The position numbers were made by a program, and so were the translations under genes. DNA of 64,000 bases from F1-60-MAGs149 sp037133755 (GTDB taxonomy: Bacteria; Actinomycetota; Thermoleophilia; Gaiellales; F1-60-MAGs149), in the NCBI GenBank assembly GCA_037133755.1, contig JBAXNN010000004.1, positions 62,001 through 126,000 on the forward strand, given 5' to 3'. This document shows positions 39,220-47,378 of the stretch, one piece after another. Within the stretch, counting starts at the first letter, position 1. Each line of letters opens with the position of its first letter. The notes beneath the pieces are model-generated. The model worked only from the letters and a program-made list of their open reading frames with translations, did no database searches and was not told where the DNA came from.

Positions 39220-39930
39220 CTACTGCGCCATGCGGCCGCCGTCGACGACGAGTTCGGTGCCCGTGACGTAGTCGGCGGTCAGCAGGTAGCGCACGGCACC
39301 TGTGATGTCCGTGGGCGAGCCGATTCGGCCGAGCGGGATGCGCGTGACGATGCGCTCGAGCGCGTCCTCATCGACTTCATCCGGCGGCAGCACGGTGCCG
39401 GGGTGCACGACGTTGATTCGATGCCGCGGAGCCAACGCGCGGGCGAGGCCCGAGACGAGCGCGCGCTGCGCGCCCTTCGCAGCCGAGTGGGGGAGGTACG
39501 ACGGCCAGCCGCGCATCGCGGCGACGTCGCCGATCACGACGATCGAGCCGCCGTCGCTCAGGACGCTCTCGGCGGCCTGCGCGACGAAGATGAGCCCCCG
39601 TACGACCGACCCCAGGGCGTCCTCAACGAGCTCGGGGGTGATGTCCTCGAGGGCGGTCGGGGTAAAGGCGCCGCCCGGCGCGTAGACGATGCCGTCCAAG
39701 CCGCCCAGGCCAGTAGCCGCATCGGTGACGACCGTGCGCGCCTGTGCGGCATCGGCGAGGTCGGCGCGCAGTGCGATACCCGTTCGGCCAGCGGCGACCG
39801 GGACGGGATCGACGCTATTGCGCGACGAGACCGCCACGCTGCACCCGGCGGCGGCCAGATCCTCCGCGATTGCACGGCCGAGCCGGCGACCACCACCGCA
39901 GACCAACACGCGTGCGCCATCGAGCTCCAT
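39220..39930 (-). CDS. SDR family oxidoreductase with altered catalytic Tyr
   Basis: Short-chain dehydrogenase of 236 residues. The cofactor loop LVCGGGRRLGRAIAEDLAAA has the RRLG form of pteridine reductase-like SDRs, favouring NADPH. The C-terminal PLGRIGSPTDITGAVRYLLT and VTGTELVVDGG are standard. At the active site the sequence is YLPHSAAK, so the Tyr expected four residues before K152 is His (H148), with a Tyr at 145 instead. It may be catalytically changed or inactive. ATG 39930 gives the correct N-terminus. Confidence 0.85.
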   Translation of the reverse strand: MELDGARVLVCGGGRRLGRAIAEDLAAAGCSVAVSSRNSVDPVPVAAGRTGIALRADLADAAQARTVVTDAATGLGGLDGIVYAPGGAFTPTALEDITPELVEDALGSVVRGLIFVAQAAESVLSDGGSIVVIGDVAAMRGWPSYLPHSAAKGAQRALVSGLARALAPRHRINVVHPGTVLPPDEVDEDALERIVTRIPLGRIGSPTDITGAVRYLLTADYVTGTELVVDGGRMAQ

Positions 39931-39988
39931 GTACGAACGGTATCGGACGGCGGCGGGTATCCCGCAGCCACCGCTGTAGGCTGCACAG

Positions 39989-40519
39989 GTGCAGGCGCCC
40001 AATGCCCTTTCGCTGTTCCGCGTCGTGTTGGTGCCGCTCGTGGTGATTGCGCTGCTCTGGGACTTCCCCGAGCACCAGTGGGTCGCGGCCGCGCTGTTCG
40101 TGATCGCGAGCATCACCGACCTGCTGGACGGGCGCATTGCTCGCGCCAGCGGCAACGTCACCGTCTTCGGCACGTTCATCGATTCGCTCGCCGACAAGCT
40201 GCTGATCTGCTGCACCTTGATCGCCCTCGTCGCGATGGATCGCGTGTGGGCATGGGTCGCGATGGTAGTCGTGGCGCGCGAATTCGCCGTCACGGGTCTG
40301 CGTCTCGTCGCCGCGCAGGACGAGGTCATCTCGGCCTCGCGCTCCGGCAAGATCAAGATGATTCTGCAGGTCGTAACGGTGCTGGCGCTGATTCTCAACA
40401 CGCGCTACACGACGCTGAATGACGTCCTCGTGATCCTGATGGTGATCGCCACGGTGATCTCCGGCGTCGAGTACTTCGTCAATGGTCGGCGCCATCTGGC
40501 CGCCAGCATCTCGCGCTAA
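39989..40519 (+). CDS. pgsA: CDP-alcohol phosphatidyltransferase (PgsA-type)
   Basis: Membrane enzyme of 176 residues, probably making phosphatidylglycerol phosphate from CDP-diacylglycerol and glycerol 3-phosphate. The full catalytic motif D-x2-D-G-x2-A-R-x8-G-x3-D-x3-D is in DLLDGRIARASGNVTVFG followed by TFIDSLADK. N-terminal PNALSLFRVVLVPLVVIALL and five to six hydrophobic segments agree. GTG start. The alcohol acceptor is inferred from closest family pattern, not proven. Confidence 0.85.
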   Translation: MQAPNALSLFRVVLVPLVVIALLWDFPEHQWVAAALFVIASITDLLDGRIARASGNVTVFGTFIDSLADKLLICCTLIALVAMDRVWAWVAMVVVAREFAVTGLRLVAAQDEVISASRSGKIKMILQVVTVLALILNTRYTTLNDVLVILMVIATVISGVEYFVNGRRHLAASISR

Positions 40520-40548
40520 CGCCGTTCCGGCGCAATACTTGGCACATC

Positions 40549-41286
40549 ATGGCGTTCTGGCGGAAAAAGGACGACGACGTCGCAGCGGTGCTGCGCAAGG
40601 TCGGCAAGCGCGATCCGTTCCGCTGGGTGCGGCAGCTGGACGACGCCGAGCTCGAGCGTCTGGCCGAGAATGTGCGCCAGGAACTCGTGGCGTGCGACTC
40701 GCGCGACGAGTTGCTCGAGCAGGCGGCGCGTCTCCACTATCAGACGCAACCGCGTCTCGAGGGGCGCCTCAAGCGCGGCGAGGACGTCGTCGATGAGGAG
40801 GCCGTGCGCGGCCGCGCCCTCGCGGTCATCTTCGAACGCCGCTACGGCGTGAGCCTCGAGCGTGCGCTCGATGATGGCCTGACGATTGATCCGGCGACGG
40901 AAGAGGCGAACCTCCGTATCGAGCGCGTCCTGCGTCAGCTCGGCCTCGCCTACAGCGTGATCGACGAGGGCCACTGGGTCTTCGAGTTGGACGTCGCGTC
41001 GGTGCATGTGCGGCACTACGTCGCGGCGAGCTCGCTGGATGTCTATGCCCCGGTGCGGACGTGGGACGAGGACGACGATGTTGCCGACGCGTTGCTGCGC
41101 CAGAACGGCGGCTCCGTCGGGGGCGCGTTCTGGGGCGTGTGCACGTTCGAGTCGGCTGGTGATCACCTGTGTGCCTGCTCCCGCGTTGCCACGGCGGATC
41201 TGCAGGCGAGTGCTGTCTCGTTCGCCCTCGCCTCGGTTGCGTCGCTCGTTGATGCGGCTGCCCGCGCGGCATCTGACGACGACTGA
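40549..41286 (+). CDS. Hypothetical protein, possible YbjN-like domain
   Basis: A 245-residue cytoplasmic protein I cannot name firmly. The N-terminal half is charged and helical (WRKKDDDVAAVLRKVGKRD, LERLAENVRQELVACDSRDE). Residues about 125-210 alternate strands and helices in a pattern like YbjN/T3SS-chaperone folds (LRQLGLAYSVIDEGHWVFEL, SSLDVYAPVRTW). The C-terminus is Ala-rich and acidic. It lies 30 bases after pgsA and is probably co-transcribed with it. Confidence 0.55.
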   Translation: MAFWRKKDDDVAAVLRKVGKRDPFRWVRQLDDAELERLAENVRQELVACDSRDELLEQAARLHYQTQPRLEGRLKRGEDVVDEEAVRGRALAVIFERRYGVSLERALDDGLTIDPATEEANLRIERVLRQLGLAYSVIDEGHWVFELDVASVHVRHYVAASSLDVYAPVRTWDEDDDVADALLRQNGGSVGGAFWGVCTFESAGDHLCACSRVATADLQASAVSFALASVASLVDAAARAASDDD

Positions 41287-41310
41287 CGCCCTGTCCGCTC
41301 TGTCGCACGC

Positions 41311-41329
41311 TTGTGCGGAAAACGCACAA
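41311..41329. terminator. Inverted repeat TTGTGCG-GAAAA-CGCACAA
   Basis: Perfect 7-bp arms around a GAAAA loop, 25 bases after the preceding gene and about 140 bases before the sigma-factor start. It can serve as a terminator for the upstream gene or as an operator of the sigma-factor promoter. Confidence 0.45.
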
Positions 41330-41397
41330 AGTTGTCACGTTGTTGGCGTTTCTCTTCACCCCGACTAAACCTTTCTGGTGGAGAGAGAGGGGAGGAG

Positions 41398-41416
41398 GGC
41401 CGGAGAGCTTCCGGCC
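41398..41416 (+). promoter_or_regulatory. Leader hairpin upstream of the sigma-factor gene
   Basis: GGCCGGA pairs perfectly with TCCGGCC around a GAGCT loop, in the untranslated leader and 24 bases before the AGGAGAG ribosome site. It may modulate translation of the short leader ORF and the sigma factor. Confidence 0.45.
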
Positions 41417-41450
41417 ACTCCTTCCGCACACCTGAGTAGAGGAGAGATCC

Positions 41451-41477
41451 ATGCCGAAAGCCGGTGCGCGATGCTGA
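41451..41477 (+). CDS. Possible 8-codon leader peptide
   Basis: ATG 41451 has the only strong ribosome site here (GGAGAG, 4-5 bases upstream) and encodes MPKAGARC, stopping at 41477. Its TGA begins four bases after the A of the sigma-factor ATG at 41471, so the two frames overlap. Translation of the sigma factor could depend on termination of this leader. No experimental support; it could also be a coincidental ORF. Confidence 0.35.
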   Translation: MPKAGARC

Positions 41478-42550
41478 CCGTCGACGTCCAGCTCCCTGAT
41501 ATTGAGGAGCTACGTCTGCTCGTCGACGTCGGCCAGGAGCGCGGGTTCCTTCTGATCGGCGAGGTTGCCTCGGCGCTGCAGGAGGTCGAGATCTCCAAAG
41601 AGCAGATCGAGGATTTCCACGCCTATCTCGTCGAGCACGGCATCGAGCTGCACGAGGCTGAGGGCCGCATTGCGGAGAAGGTCGTTGAGGGCGAGAAGGC
41701 CGAGATCGACCTGACCGTCGAGCCGAGCCTCGACTCGCTGCGCCTCTACCTGCGTGAGATCGGTCGCGTGCCGCTGCTCACCGCCAGCCAGGAGATCGAT
41801 CTGGCGAAGCGCATTGAGAAGGGCGACATGCGCGCCAAGCGCCAGATGATCGAGGCCAACCTGCGCCTCGTCGTGTCGATCGCGAAGGGCTACCTCGGAC
41901 GCGGCCTGACGTTCCTTGACCTGATCCAGGAGGGGTCGCTCGGTCTCATCCGTGCCGTCGAGAAGTTCGACTACCGCAAGGGCTTCAAGTTCTCGACGTA
42001 CGCCACGTGGTGGATCCGCCAGGCCGTCACGCGTGCCATTGCGGACAAGGCCCGCACGATCCGCATCCCGGTGCACATGGTCGAGAAGCTCAACAAGGTC
42101 GTCCACACGGAGCGTCAGCTGGTGCAGCGCCTGGGTCGAGAGCCCTCGACGGAGGAGATCGCCGCGCAGGTTGACATGTCGCCGGAGGAAGTGCGCGACA
42201 TCCTCAAGATGTCGCAGATGCCGATCTCCCTGGAGAAGCCGATTGGCGAGGAGGGTGATTCGTCCTTCGGTGATCTGGTGGAAGACGAGCAGGCACCGTC
42301 GCCCTTCCATATCGCGACGACGACGCTGCGTCGCGAGGACGTCGAGCGTGCGCTCAACTCGCTGACGCCGCGCGATCGCGAAGTGATCGAGCTGCGCTTC
42401 GGCCTCAACGGCTCGAAGCCGCGCACGCTGGAAGAGGTTGGCCAGCACTTCGGCGTGACGCGCGAGCGCATCCGCCAGATCGAAAACAACACGCTCAAGC
42501 GCCTCGAGTCGCTGCCCGAGGCGCAGGCTCTGCGCGACTGCGTGGGGTAA
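41471..42550 (+). CDS. rpoD: Principal-type sigma-70 factor (RpoD/SigA-like)
   Basis: RNA polymerase sigma factor of 359 residues. Residues 1-60 look like region 1.1, an acidic helical fold. Region 1.2 lies at about 86-120 (SLRLYLREIGRVPLL), region 2 at 125-200 with FSTYATWWIRQAVTRAIADK for -10 recognition, region 3 at 204-285 and region 4 at 295-355 with the -35 HTH EEVGQHFGVTRERIRQIE. The full set of regions marks it as the primary or a close alternative sigma. I chose ATG 41471 because it gives the region 1.1 start; it has little ribosome site of its own and is preceded by a leader ORF. Confidence 0.9.
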   Translation: MLTVDVQLPDIEELRLLVDVGQERGFLLIGEVASALQEVEISKEQIEDFHAYLVEHGIELHEAEGRIAEKVVEGEKAEIDLTVEPSLDSLRLYLREIGRVPLLTASQEIDLAKRIEKGDMRAKRQMIEANLRLVVSIAKGYLGRGLTFLDLIQEGSLGLIRAVEKFDYRKGFKFSTYATWWIRQAVTRAIADKARTIRIPVHMVEKLNKVVHTERQLVQRLGREPSTEEIAAQVDMSPEEVRDILKMSQMPISLEKPIGEEGDSSFGDLVEDEQAPSPFHIATTTLRREDVERALNSLTPRDREVIELRFGLNGSKPRTLEEVGQHFGVTRERIRQIENNTLKRLESLPEAQALRDCVG

Positions 42551-42562
42551 TCGCGGGGGGAG

Positions 42563-42618
42563 GGAATCCGACACCCCACCTGGCGCGTCGCGAGATCCGT
42601 CAGGTGGGGTAGGATTCC
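42563..42618 (+). terminator. Long inverted repeat downstream of the sigma-factor gene
   Basis: Two nested stems: GGAATCC with GGATTCC and, inside, ACCCCACCTG with CAGGTGGGGT, around an 18-base loop. No T-run follows. It begins 13 bases after the sigma stop and ends 20 bases before tRNA-Tyr, so it could end the sigma mRNA or guide processing of a joint transcript. Confidence 0.6.
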
Positions 42619-42638
42619 GCCGTCCCGCAAGGGATGTT

Positions 42639-42720
42639 GGGAGTGTGCCCGAGCGGTTAATGGGGACGGGCTGTAAACCCGTTGGCTCTGCCTACGCTGG
42701 TTCGAATCCAGCCGCTCCCA
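42639..42720 (+). tRNA. tRNA-Tyr (GUA)
   Basis: Class II tRNA of 82 bases with a long variable arm. The 7-bp acceptor stem pairs GGGAGTG with CGCTCCC (one G-T pair). The anticodon stem ACGGG/CCCGT encloses CTGTAAA with GTA at 42673-42675, and the T arm is GCTGGTTCGAATCCAGC. Discriminator A; CCA is not encoded. Confidence 0.96.
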
Positions 42721-42733
42721 CTGTGCGCGGCTC

Positions 42734-42756
42734 GCGATCCGCTTCGTGCGGATCGC
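42734..42756 (+). terminator. Hairpin after tRNA-Tyr
   Basis: Perfect 9-bp stem GCGATCCGC / GCGGATCGC with TTCGT loop, 13 bases after the tRNA. No T-run; likely a processing or termination structure. Confidence 0.55.
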
Positions 42757-43013
42757 CGGCCGGCCGCACCGCGCAAGGCCTTCACGCTGCCCGTCGTGGT
42801 GCCGTGGGGCCTTGAGTGATGGGTGGTCGGTACGACTTTGTGCGCTTTTTTCGTCGAAATTGGATACAGCAGTTTCTGTTTTCTGAAAAAGCTTGTCGCC
42901 TGATTGCAACAGCATGGTGACAGGGGGCAGGGGAGCGACTTTGTGACGAGAATATGTGGCATAGTGGAAATGCGATTTCGGTCGCCTCTCAACCTCCATC
43001 GGAAAGCACTCAG
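42757..43013. other. AT-rich intergenic region with a direct repeat
   Basis: Markedly AT-rich between 42830 and 42990, with T- and A-runs. CGACTTTGTG occurs twice, at 42833 and 42936, 103 bases apart. TTGTGA (from 42941) followed 15 bases later by TAGTGG is a poor promoter candidate. No convincing gene is seen within; a small ORF follows at 43,014. Confidence 0.5.
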
Positions 43014-43133
43014 ATGCATTACTCGCACCGCAACGTGCAGCTTCGCTACGCCGCGCGCGTCAACGACATCACGCGCATGCACTCCTCGGACGGCCTGATC
43101 CCGCGCCTCGTCCGCTCGTTCCGCAAGCGCTAA
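43014..43133 (+). CDS. Small basic ORF (39 residues)
   Basis: Encodes a 39-residue peptide starting MHYSHRNVQLRYAARVNDIT and ending VRSFRKR. About a quarter of its residues are Arg or Lys and none is Cys. GGAAAG lies 7-8 bases before the ATG, and a hairpin follows the stop by 19 bases. The upstream AT-rich gap gives room for a promoter. No family is recognised. Nucleic-acid binding is plausible from composition but unproven. Confidence 0.45.
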   Translation: MHYSHRNVQLRYAARVNDITRMHSSDGLIPRLVRSFRKR

Positions 43134-43152
43134 CCGCCCCCCAACGCGGGCG

Positions 43153-43171
43153 CGGGCGGGCTGTCCGCCCG
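43153..43171. terminator. Hairpin between small ORF and P450 gene
   Basis: CGGGCGG pairs with CCGCCCG around a GCTGT loop, between convergent genes. No T-run on either side. Confidence 0.5.
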
Positions 43172-43196
43172 GCGGGCGTATGAGGCGCTCGTAGGA

Positions 43197-44360
43197 TCAC
43201 CAGATCGCCCAGACTTCCGGCGGCTTGCGAAACACCAGCCCGTGGGGGTGGCTTGGTCGTGCTGGATCCGGCCGCAGGTCGGAAAGCCGGCGGGCAAGCC
43301 CAACGATCGCCTCGCGGGCCTCGAGGCGGGCGAGGTGCATGCCGAGGCACACGTGTGGGCCGGTCGCGAATGTCGTGTGCAGCTTCGCATTAACGCGACG
43401 CGGGTCGAAGGCATCGGGCTCTTGGAAGACGGCCTCGTCGCGGTTGGCCGAGGCCATCGACAGGATCACCAGATCACCGCGTGGAATCGCCACGCCCCCC
43501 ACCTCCAGGTCAACGGTCGCGTAGCGGTCGAGGACCGCGGCAGCGGGCTCCATGCGCAGCGACTCCTCAATCGCGCCGTCGAGCAGCATCGGGTCGACCG
43601 CGACCTCTGCGAACAGCCCCGCGGCGAGGAGGTGGTGGAGGAGGTTGGCGATCATGCCCTCCGTCGTCTCGATGCCGCCGAACAGGAGGATCGCCGCGTT
43701 CGAGGTGAGCTCGTCGCGCGTGAGCGCGGAGGCATCGCCCAGCGCGGCGGCCAGAAGTGAGGATTCGCCGTCGGCGGCGTCGAGCGCGGTGTGCAGCGCG
43801 TCGGCGAAGGCGGCGTACGCATCGACGCCGTCCTGCGGCAGCTCGGCGCCGGCGCTCAGCTGCTGGACGGCATCCACGATCCGCGCGTACCAGCCGAGGA
43901 TGTCCGCCTCGGCCGCGATGTCGAGGCCGAGGGCGACGATCATCATCCGTGCCGCGAGCGGGCCGGCCAGCTGCGTGCGCAGCTCAGCTTCACCGTTGGC
44001 GGCGAAGGCGTCGATCAAACGCTCAACCTCCAGCGCGGCCTCGTGCGTGAACCGCGTGCGAATGGAATCGAGTCGGAAGGGTCGGGCGAACGGCGTGCGA
44101 TGGCGCGCGTGCTCGACGCCGTCCGTCGACAGCATGCTCGGGCCGGTGATCTGCCCGGTGGTGAAGCGCGGATCGTCAACGGTCAGGCCGACGTCGTCGC
44201 GCATCGCGGCGAGGTTCCCGTCTCGGGTCGTCACGACCCAGCCGTCGAGCACGGGGATCCAGACCACGGGTCCGATCGTACGCAGGCGCGCCAGCGTGGG
44301 GTGGGGGTCACACTCGAGCTCCGCGAGGGTTACCCAGTCGGCCGATGGCTGCCGCGTCAT
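43197..44360 (-). CDS. Cytochrome P450
   Basis: Soluble haem monooxygenase of 387 residues. The haem ligand is in FATGPHVCLGMHLARLE; the usual first Gly of FGxG is Ala here. The I-helix oxygen-activation motif is LLFGGIETTEG, the ExxR pair is in EESLRMEP, and the C-helix Arg is in HARHRTPFARPF. It resembles bacterial class I enzymes that need ferredoxin and reductase. None is adjacent; the Rieske/reductase pair at 3.2 kb is of a different type. Start may be ATG 44360 or the GTG before it. Substrate unknown. Confidence 0.92.
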   Translation of the reverse strand: MTRQPSADWVTLAELECDPHPTLARLRTIGPVVWIPVLDGWVVTTRDGNLAAMRDDVGLTVDDPRFTTGQITGPSMLSTDGVEHARHRTPFARPFRLDSIRTRFTHEAALEVERLIDAFAANGEAELRTQLAGPLAARMMIVALGLDIAAEADILGWYARIVDAVQQLSAGAELPQDGVDAYAAFADALHTALDAADGESSLLAAALGDASALTRDELTSNAAILLFGGIETTEGMIANLLHHLLAAGLFAEVAVDPMLLDGAIEESLRMEPAAAVLDRYATVDLEVGGVAIPRGDLVILSMASANRDEAVFQEPDAFDPRRVNAKLHTTFATGPHVCLGMHLARLEAREAIVGLARRLSDLRPDPARPSHPHGLVFRKPPEVWAIW

Positions 44361-44382
44361 CACAGCGGCAGGGTACCGGCCG

Positions 44383-44688
44383 TCAGTGCGGCAGCGCGAG
44401 CTCGGCGACGACGAAGGCCAGAACGAGCAGGAGAGGGACCAGACCGGCGAAGGCGAGCACCGCGCGCTCGCGCTGGTGGAAAATCGCGACGAGCGAGCAC
44501 ACGCCGCCGGCGGCCATCAGCACCAGCTGGGGGAAGGCACCGAGCGGGCCAAACAGCATCCACGCGGGCATCAGGAGGAAGCCGAGGACCCCGAGCCCAA
44601 GCCCTACGCGGCCAAGCCGCGTGGCAGGGAGCCAGTGCAGACCCGTGCTCGGCGGACGTGCGGCCGTCTCGGTGTCGTGCAACGTCAT
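44383..44688 (-). CDS. Small membrane protein
   Basis: Protein of 101 residues with a polar N-terminus and three hydrophobic segments (LGLGVLGFLLMPAWMLFG, LVLMAAGGVCSLVAIF, AVLAFAGLVPLLLVLAFVVA). Function unknown. It lies 22 bases upstream of the P450 start on the same strand and is probably in the same transcript. Confidence 0.6.
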   Translation of the reverse strand: MTLHDTETAARPPSTGLHWLPATRLGRVGLGLGVLGFLLMPAWMLFGPLGAFPQLVLMAAGGVCSLVAIFHQRERAVLAFAGLVPLLLVLAFVVAELALPH

Positions 44689-44744
44689 GACGCTCAGACC
44701 GTACAGCGCACGGGGCGATCACCCGTCGCGGAAACCCCGCAGAG

Positions 44745-45356
44745 CTACGCCGGCTTCGCCAGCAGCGCCTCGATCACGTTCGTGACGCTGGGCGCGGCAG
44801 GATCCATGTTCGAGGGCCAGCGGGACACGGGCGTTCCGTCGCGGTCGAGCAGGTACTTCGTGAAGTTCCACTGCGGCGGTGCGCCGATGTCGTCGGGTTC
44901 GGCTGCGAGCGCGGCGAACACGGGATTCGCGTCCGGGCCGATGACCGACGAGCGCGAGAAGAGCGGGAACGTGACGCCGTAGTTGGTGGAGCAGAACGAC
45001 TTGATCTCGCCGTCGTCGGTGAATTCCTGCTGGAAGTCATTCGACGGGAAGCCGAGGATCACGAAGCCCTGATCGGCGTAGCGCTCGTACACCTTCTGCA
45101 GGTCGCTGTACTGCGGCGTGTAGCCGCAGTGCGATGCCGTGTTCACGACGAGGACGACCTTGCCGATGTAGGAATCGAGCGCGACGGGCTTGCCTTCGAC
45201 GCTCTTCATGGAGCCGGCCAGGACGGGCTGCGCGCCAGCGGGCGGCTCCGGTGCCGTCAGCGGTGCGGAGCCGCCGACCTTGGCATCACGCTGCGCGGTT
45301 CCCCCGCAGGCGGCGAGCAGGACGGCGAGGATGAGAAGCGGAAGGACGCGGTGCAT
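44745..45356 (-). CDS. Glutathione peroxidase-like lipoprotein
   Basis: Thiol peroxidase of 203 residues with a lipoprotein signal (lipobox LLAAC, C17), so it acts outside the membrane. The family blocks are VVNTASHCGYTPQYSDLQ with the peroxidatic C77, ILGFPSNDFQQEF with the catalytic Gln and WNFTKYLLDRDG with the Trp and Asn. Cysteine, not selenocysteine, is used. It probably reduces hydroperoxides with thioredoxin-like donors. M15 of a longer frame was selected as start because the signal peptide starts there. Confidence 0.9.
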   Translation of the reverse strand: MHRVLPLLILAVLLAACGGTAQRDAKVGGSAPLTAPEPPAGAQPVLAGSMKSVEGKPVALDSYIGKVVLVVNTASHCGYTPQYSDLQKVYERYADQGFVILGFPSNDFQQEFTDDGEIKSFCSTNYGVTFPLFSRSSVIGPDANPVFAALAAEPDDIGAPPQWNFTKYLLDRDGTPVSRWPSNMDPAAPSVTNVIEALLAKPA

Positions 45357-45534
45357 GCTCGGCTTTTCGCCAAAGCGCGCTCCGCGGACGCATCGCACGG
45401 TCGCGCCGCGCCTCGGGATCTGGCGTGGTGCTCGAGGACGTCGCCCATGAACGCATGTTGCAATGACCGGCCGCGGGAGAGTTGCCGCCGGACGAACCCT
45501 CGACTACTCCGCACCCGAGGGCGCGACAGGCGCT

Positions 45535-46563
45535 CTAGCCCGCCGGCAGGTACTCATTCGTGTAATACGTCGCCGGCGTCTGGACGTCGCGGAGCTGGTT
45601 GATGCTGACGAGCGCGTTGCCCAGCTCGGTCCACTGGTCATCCGACTCGACGAGCAGCTTGCCGTCGGCGTTCTTCATGTACTTGGTCGTGTCTGTCCAG
45701 CCGGCGAGGTTGTACTTGTGCGAGCCACCGTTGTCGGGGTAGGCCTGCTCGTAGAGCGTGACGGCGTCCTCGGGGTTGGCGATCGCCCACTCGGTGGCTT
45801 GGGCGACGGCGCTCATAAAGGCCTTCGCGGCCTCGGGGTTCTTGATGAGCCAGTCGTGGTTGCCGGCGTAGACCCAGATCGGCACGTTCGGCGCGCCCGC
45901 GTCGGTCGCGAGCAGCGTGCCCGGCGTCTCGCCCGTGGCGTCCTCAACGGCGGGGATCAGGTAGTTCGTGGTGTTCGTGGCGAGGTCGACCTTGCCGTTG
46001 AGCAGCAGCGGCGCGTCGTTGGTGACGGTCACGATCTTCACGTCGCTCTCGGTGAGGCCGGCGTCCTCGAGTACGAACGGCAGCATCGCGTTCGTCCACG
46101 TGTCGCCGAACCCGGAGATCGTCTTGCCCTTGAGCGTGCCCTCCGAGACGGCGGTACCGGGCTTCGAGAAGAAGCCCCAGTTGTTCGACATCGTGTAGTT
46201 GCCGATCGACATGACAGGCACGTCTTCCTGCGCGGCCGCGGCGATATCGGTCGTGGTGACCATGCCGAGGTCGGCATCGCCCGTGCCGAGCACCTTCGTA
46301 GCGGTGGCGGAGTCCGGCGGCAAGGACAGCGAGACGTCGAGGTTGGCGTCCTTGAAGTAGCCCTTCTGCTGCGCGACGACGATCGGCACGCTGAGGAAGT
46401 CGATGCTCGGCCAGAAGTAGACGAGGCGCACCTTGGTCGGGGCCGCGCTCGCACCGGTGTCAGACGCGCTCGAGGACGAGGACGACGACGAGCCACCGCA
46501 GGCCGCGGCGACCGCGGCGACGAGCAGGGCGATGGCGAGGACGAGCAGGCGGGCGTGCTTCAC
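45535..46563 (-). CDS. NMT1/THI5-like ABC transporter substrate-binding lipoprotein
   Basis: Periplasm-side binding protein of 342 residues. The signal ends at C22 (VAAACGG), followed by a run of Ser. The mature part has the SsuA/THI5-like pattern: VRLVYFWPSIDFLSVPIVVA, QQKGYFKDANLDVSLSLPPD, LGTGDADLGMVTTTDI and late ATEWAIANPEDAVTLYEQA. Such proteins bind sulfonates, nitrate or thiamine precursors; the ligand here is unclear. GTG 46563 overlaps the permease stop. It is third in a minus-strand operon after ATPase and permease. Confidence 0.87.
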   Translation of the reverse strand: MKHARLLVLAIALLVAAVAAACGGSSSSSSSSASDTGASAAPTKVRLVYFWPSIDFLSVPIVVAQQKGYFKDANLDVSLSLPPDSATATKVLGTGDADLGMVTTTDIAAAAQEDVPVMSIGNYTMSNNWGFFSKPGTAVSEGTLKGKTISGFGDTWTNAMLPFVLEDAGLTESDVKIVTVTNDAPLLLNGKVDLATNTTNYLIPAVEDATGETPGTLLATDAGAPNVPIWVYAGNHDWLIKNPEAAKAFMSAVAQATEWAIANPEDAVTLYEQAYPDNGGSHKYNLAGWTDTTKYMKNADGKLLVESDDQWTELGNALVSINQLRDVQTPATYYTNEYLPAG

Positions 46564-47378
46564 GGGGTGGTCTCCGAATGCGTCGAGGATTGGCGGAACC
46601 CTAGCCGACGCCGGGTGGCGCGGTACCGCCACGGCGTTGCGATGTGTTCGATCAGTACGACGAGGAGAAACCAGCCAATGCCGATCGCGGTCATCACGAG
46701 CGTCGTGCCCCAGACGGTGGCGGTATCGAGGTTGCCGTTGGCGGCTCGCTGGAAGCCGGCGAGCGATTGGCCGGTGCTGGCCACGAGCTCGCCGATGATC
46801 GCGCCGGTCACGGCGTACGTGGCGCCGATCTTGAGGCCCGAGAACAGCGGCGTGACGGTCGCGGGGATGCGAATCAGCAGGAACACGCGCCAGCGGCTGC
46901 CGCCCATCACGTGCGCGAGGTTCACCAGATCGCGGTCGACGTTGGCGAAGCCGTCGAGCACGCTGACGGCGACGGGGAAGAACACGATCCACGCCACGAT
47001 CACGATCTTCGGGCCCAGGCCGAATCCGAGCAGAATCACCAGCGGGGCGGCGAGCGCGATCACGGGCACGGCCTGAGACGTGATCAGGATCGGGTAGATC
47101 AGGTTTTGGACGGCCTTCGCCTGGGCCATCACCACGGCGAGCACGAAGCCAAGTACGGCACCGATCACGAAGCCGTAGACCGTCTCGCGGATCGTGGCGA
47201 GCGTGAGCGGCCAGATCTCGCTCCAGCTGTCCTTCACCGACGTGAGGGCGTCGAGCGGCGACGGGGCGACGAACGAGTCCACCGCGAAGGCGCGGATGAT
47301 CAGGTCCCAGATCACGAAGACGAGCAGGATCGAGACGATCGGGATCAGGATCGTCTTGAGCGTCGTGCGCCAGCTCAT
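46560..47378 (-). CDS. ABC transporter permease (SsuC/TauC type)
   Basis: Inner membrane protein of 272 residues with about six segments. The EAA loop (VNLAHVMGGSRWRVFLLIRI, then PATVTPLFSGLKIG) contacts the ATPase. The family resembles permeases for sulfonate, taurine or thiamine-precursor import. The gene overlaps both the ATPase and the binding-protein genes by four bases. Confidence 0.9.
   Translation of the reverse strand: MSWRTTLKTILIPIVSILLVFVIWDLIIRAFAVDSFVAPSPLDALTSVKDSWSEIWPLTLATIRETVYGFVIGAVLGFVLAVVMAQAKAVQNLIYPILITSQAVPVIALAAPLVILLGFGLGPKIVIVAWIVFFPVAVSVLDGFANVDRDLVNLAHVMGGSRWRVFLLIRIPATVTPLFSGLKIGATYAVTGAIIGELVASTGQSLAGFQRAANGNLDTATVWGTTLVMTAIGIGWFLLVVLIEHIATPWRYRATRRRLGFRQSSTHSETTP

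Noticed and set aside
42657..43082. A minus-strand ORF overlapping tRNA-Tyr
   Set aside because: It runs through the tRNA and the AT-rich gap and shows no domain or ribosome site.
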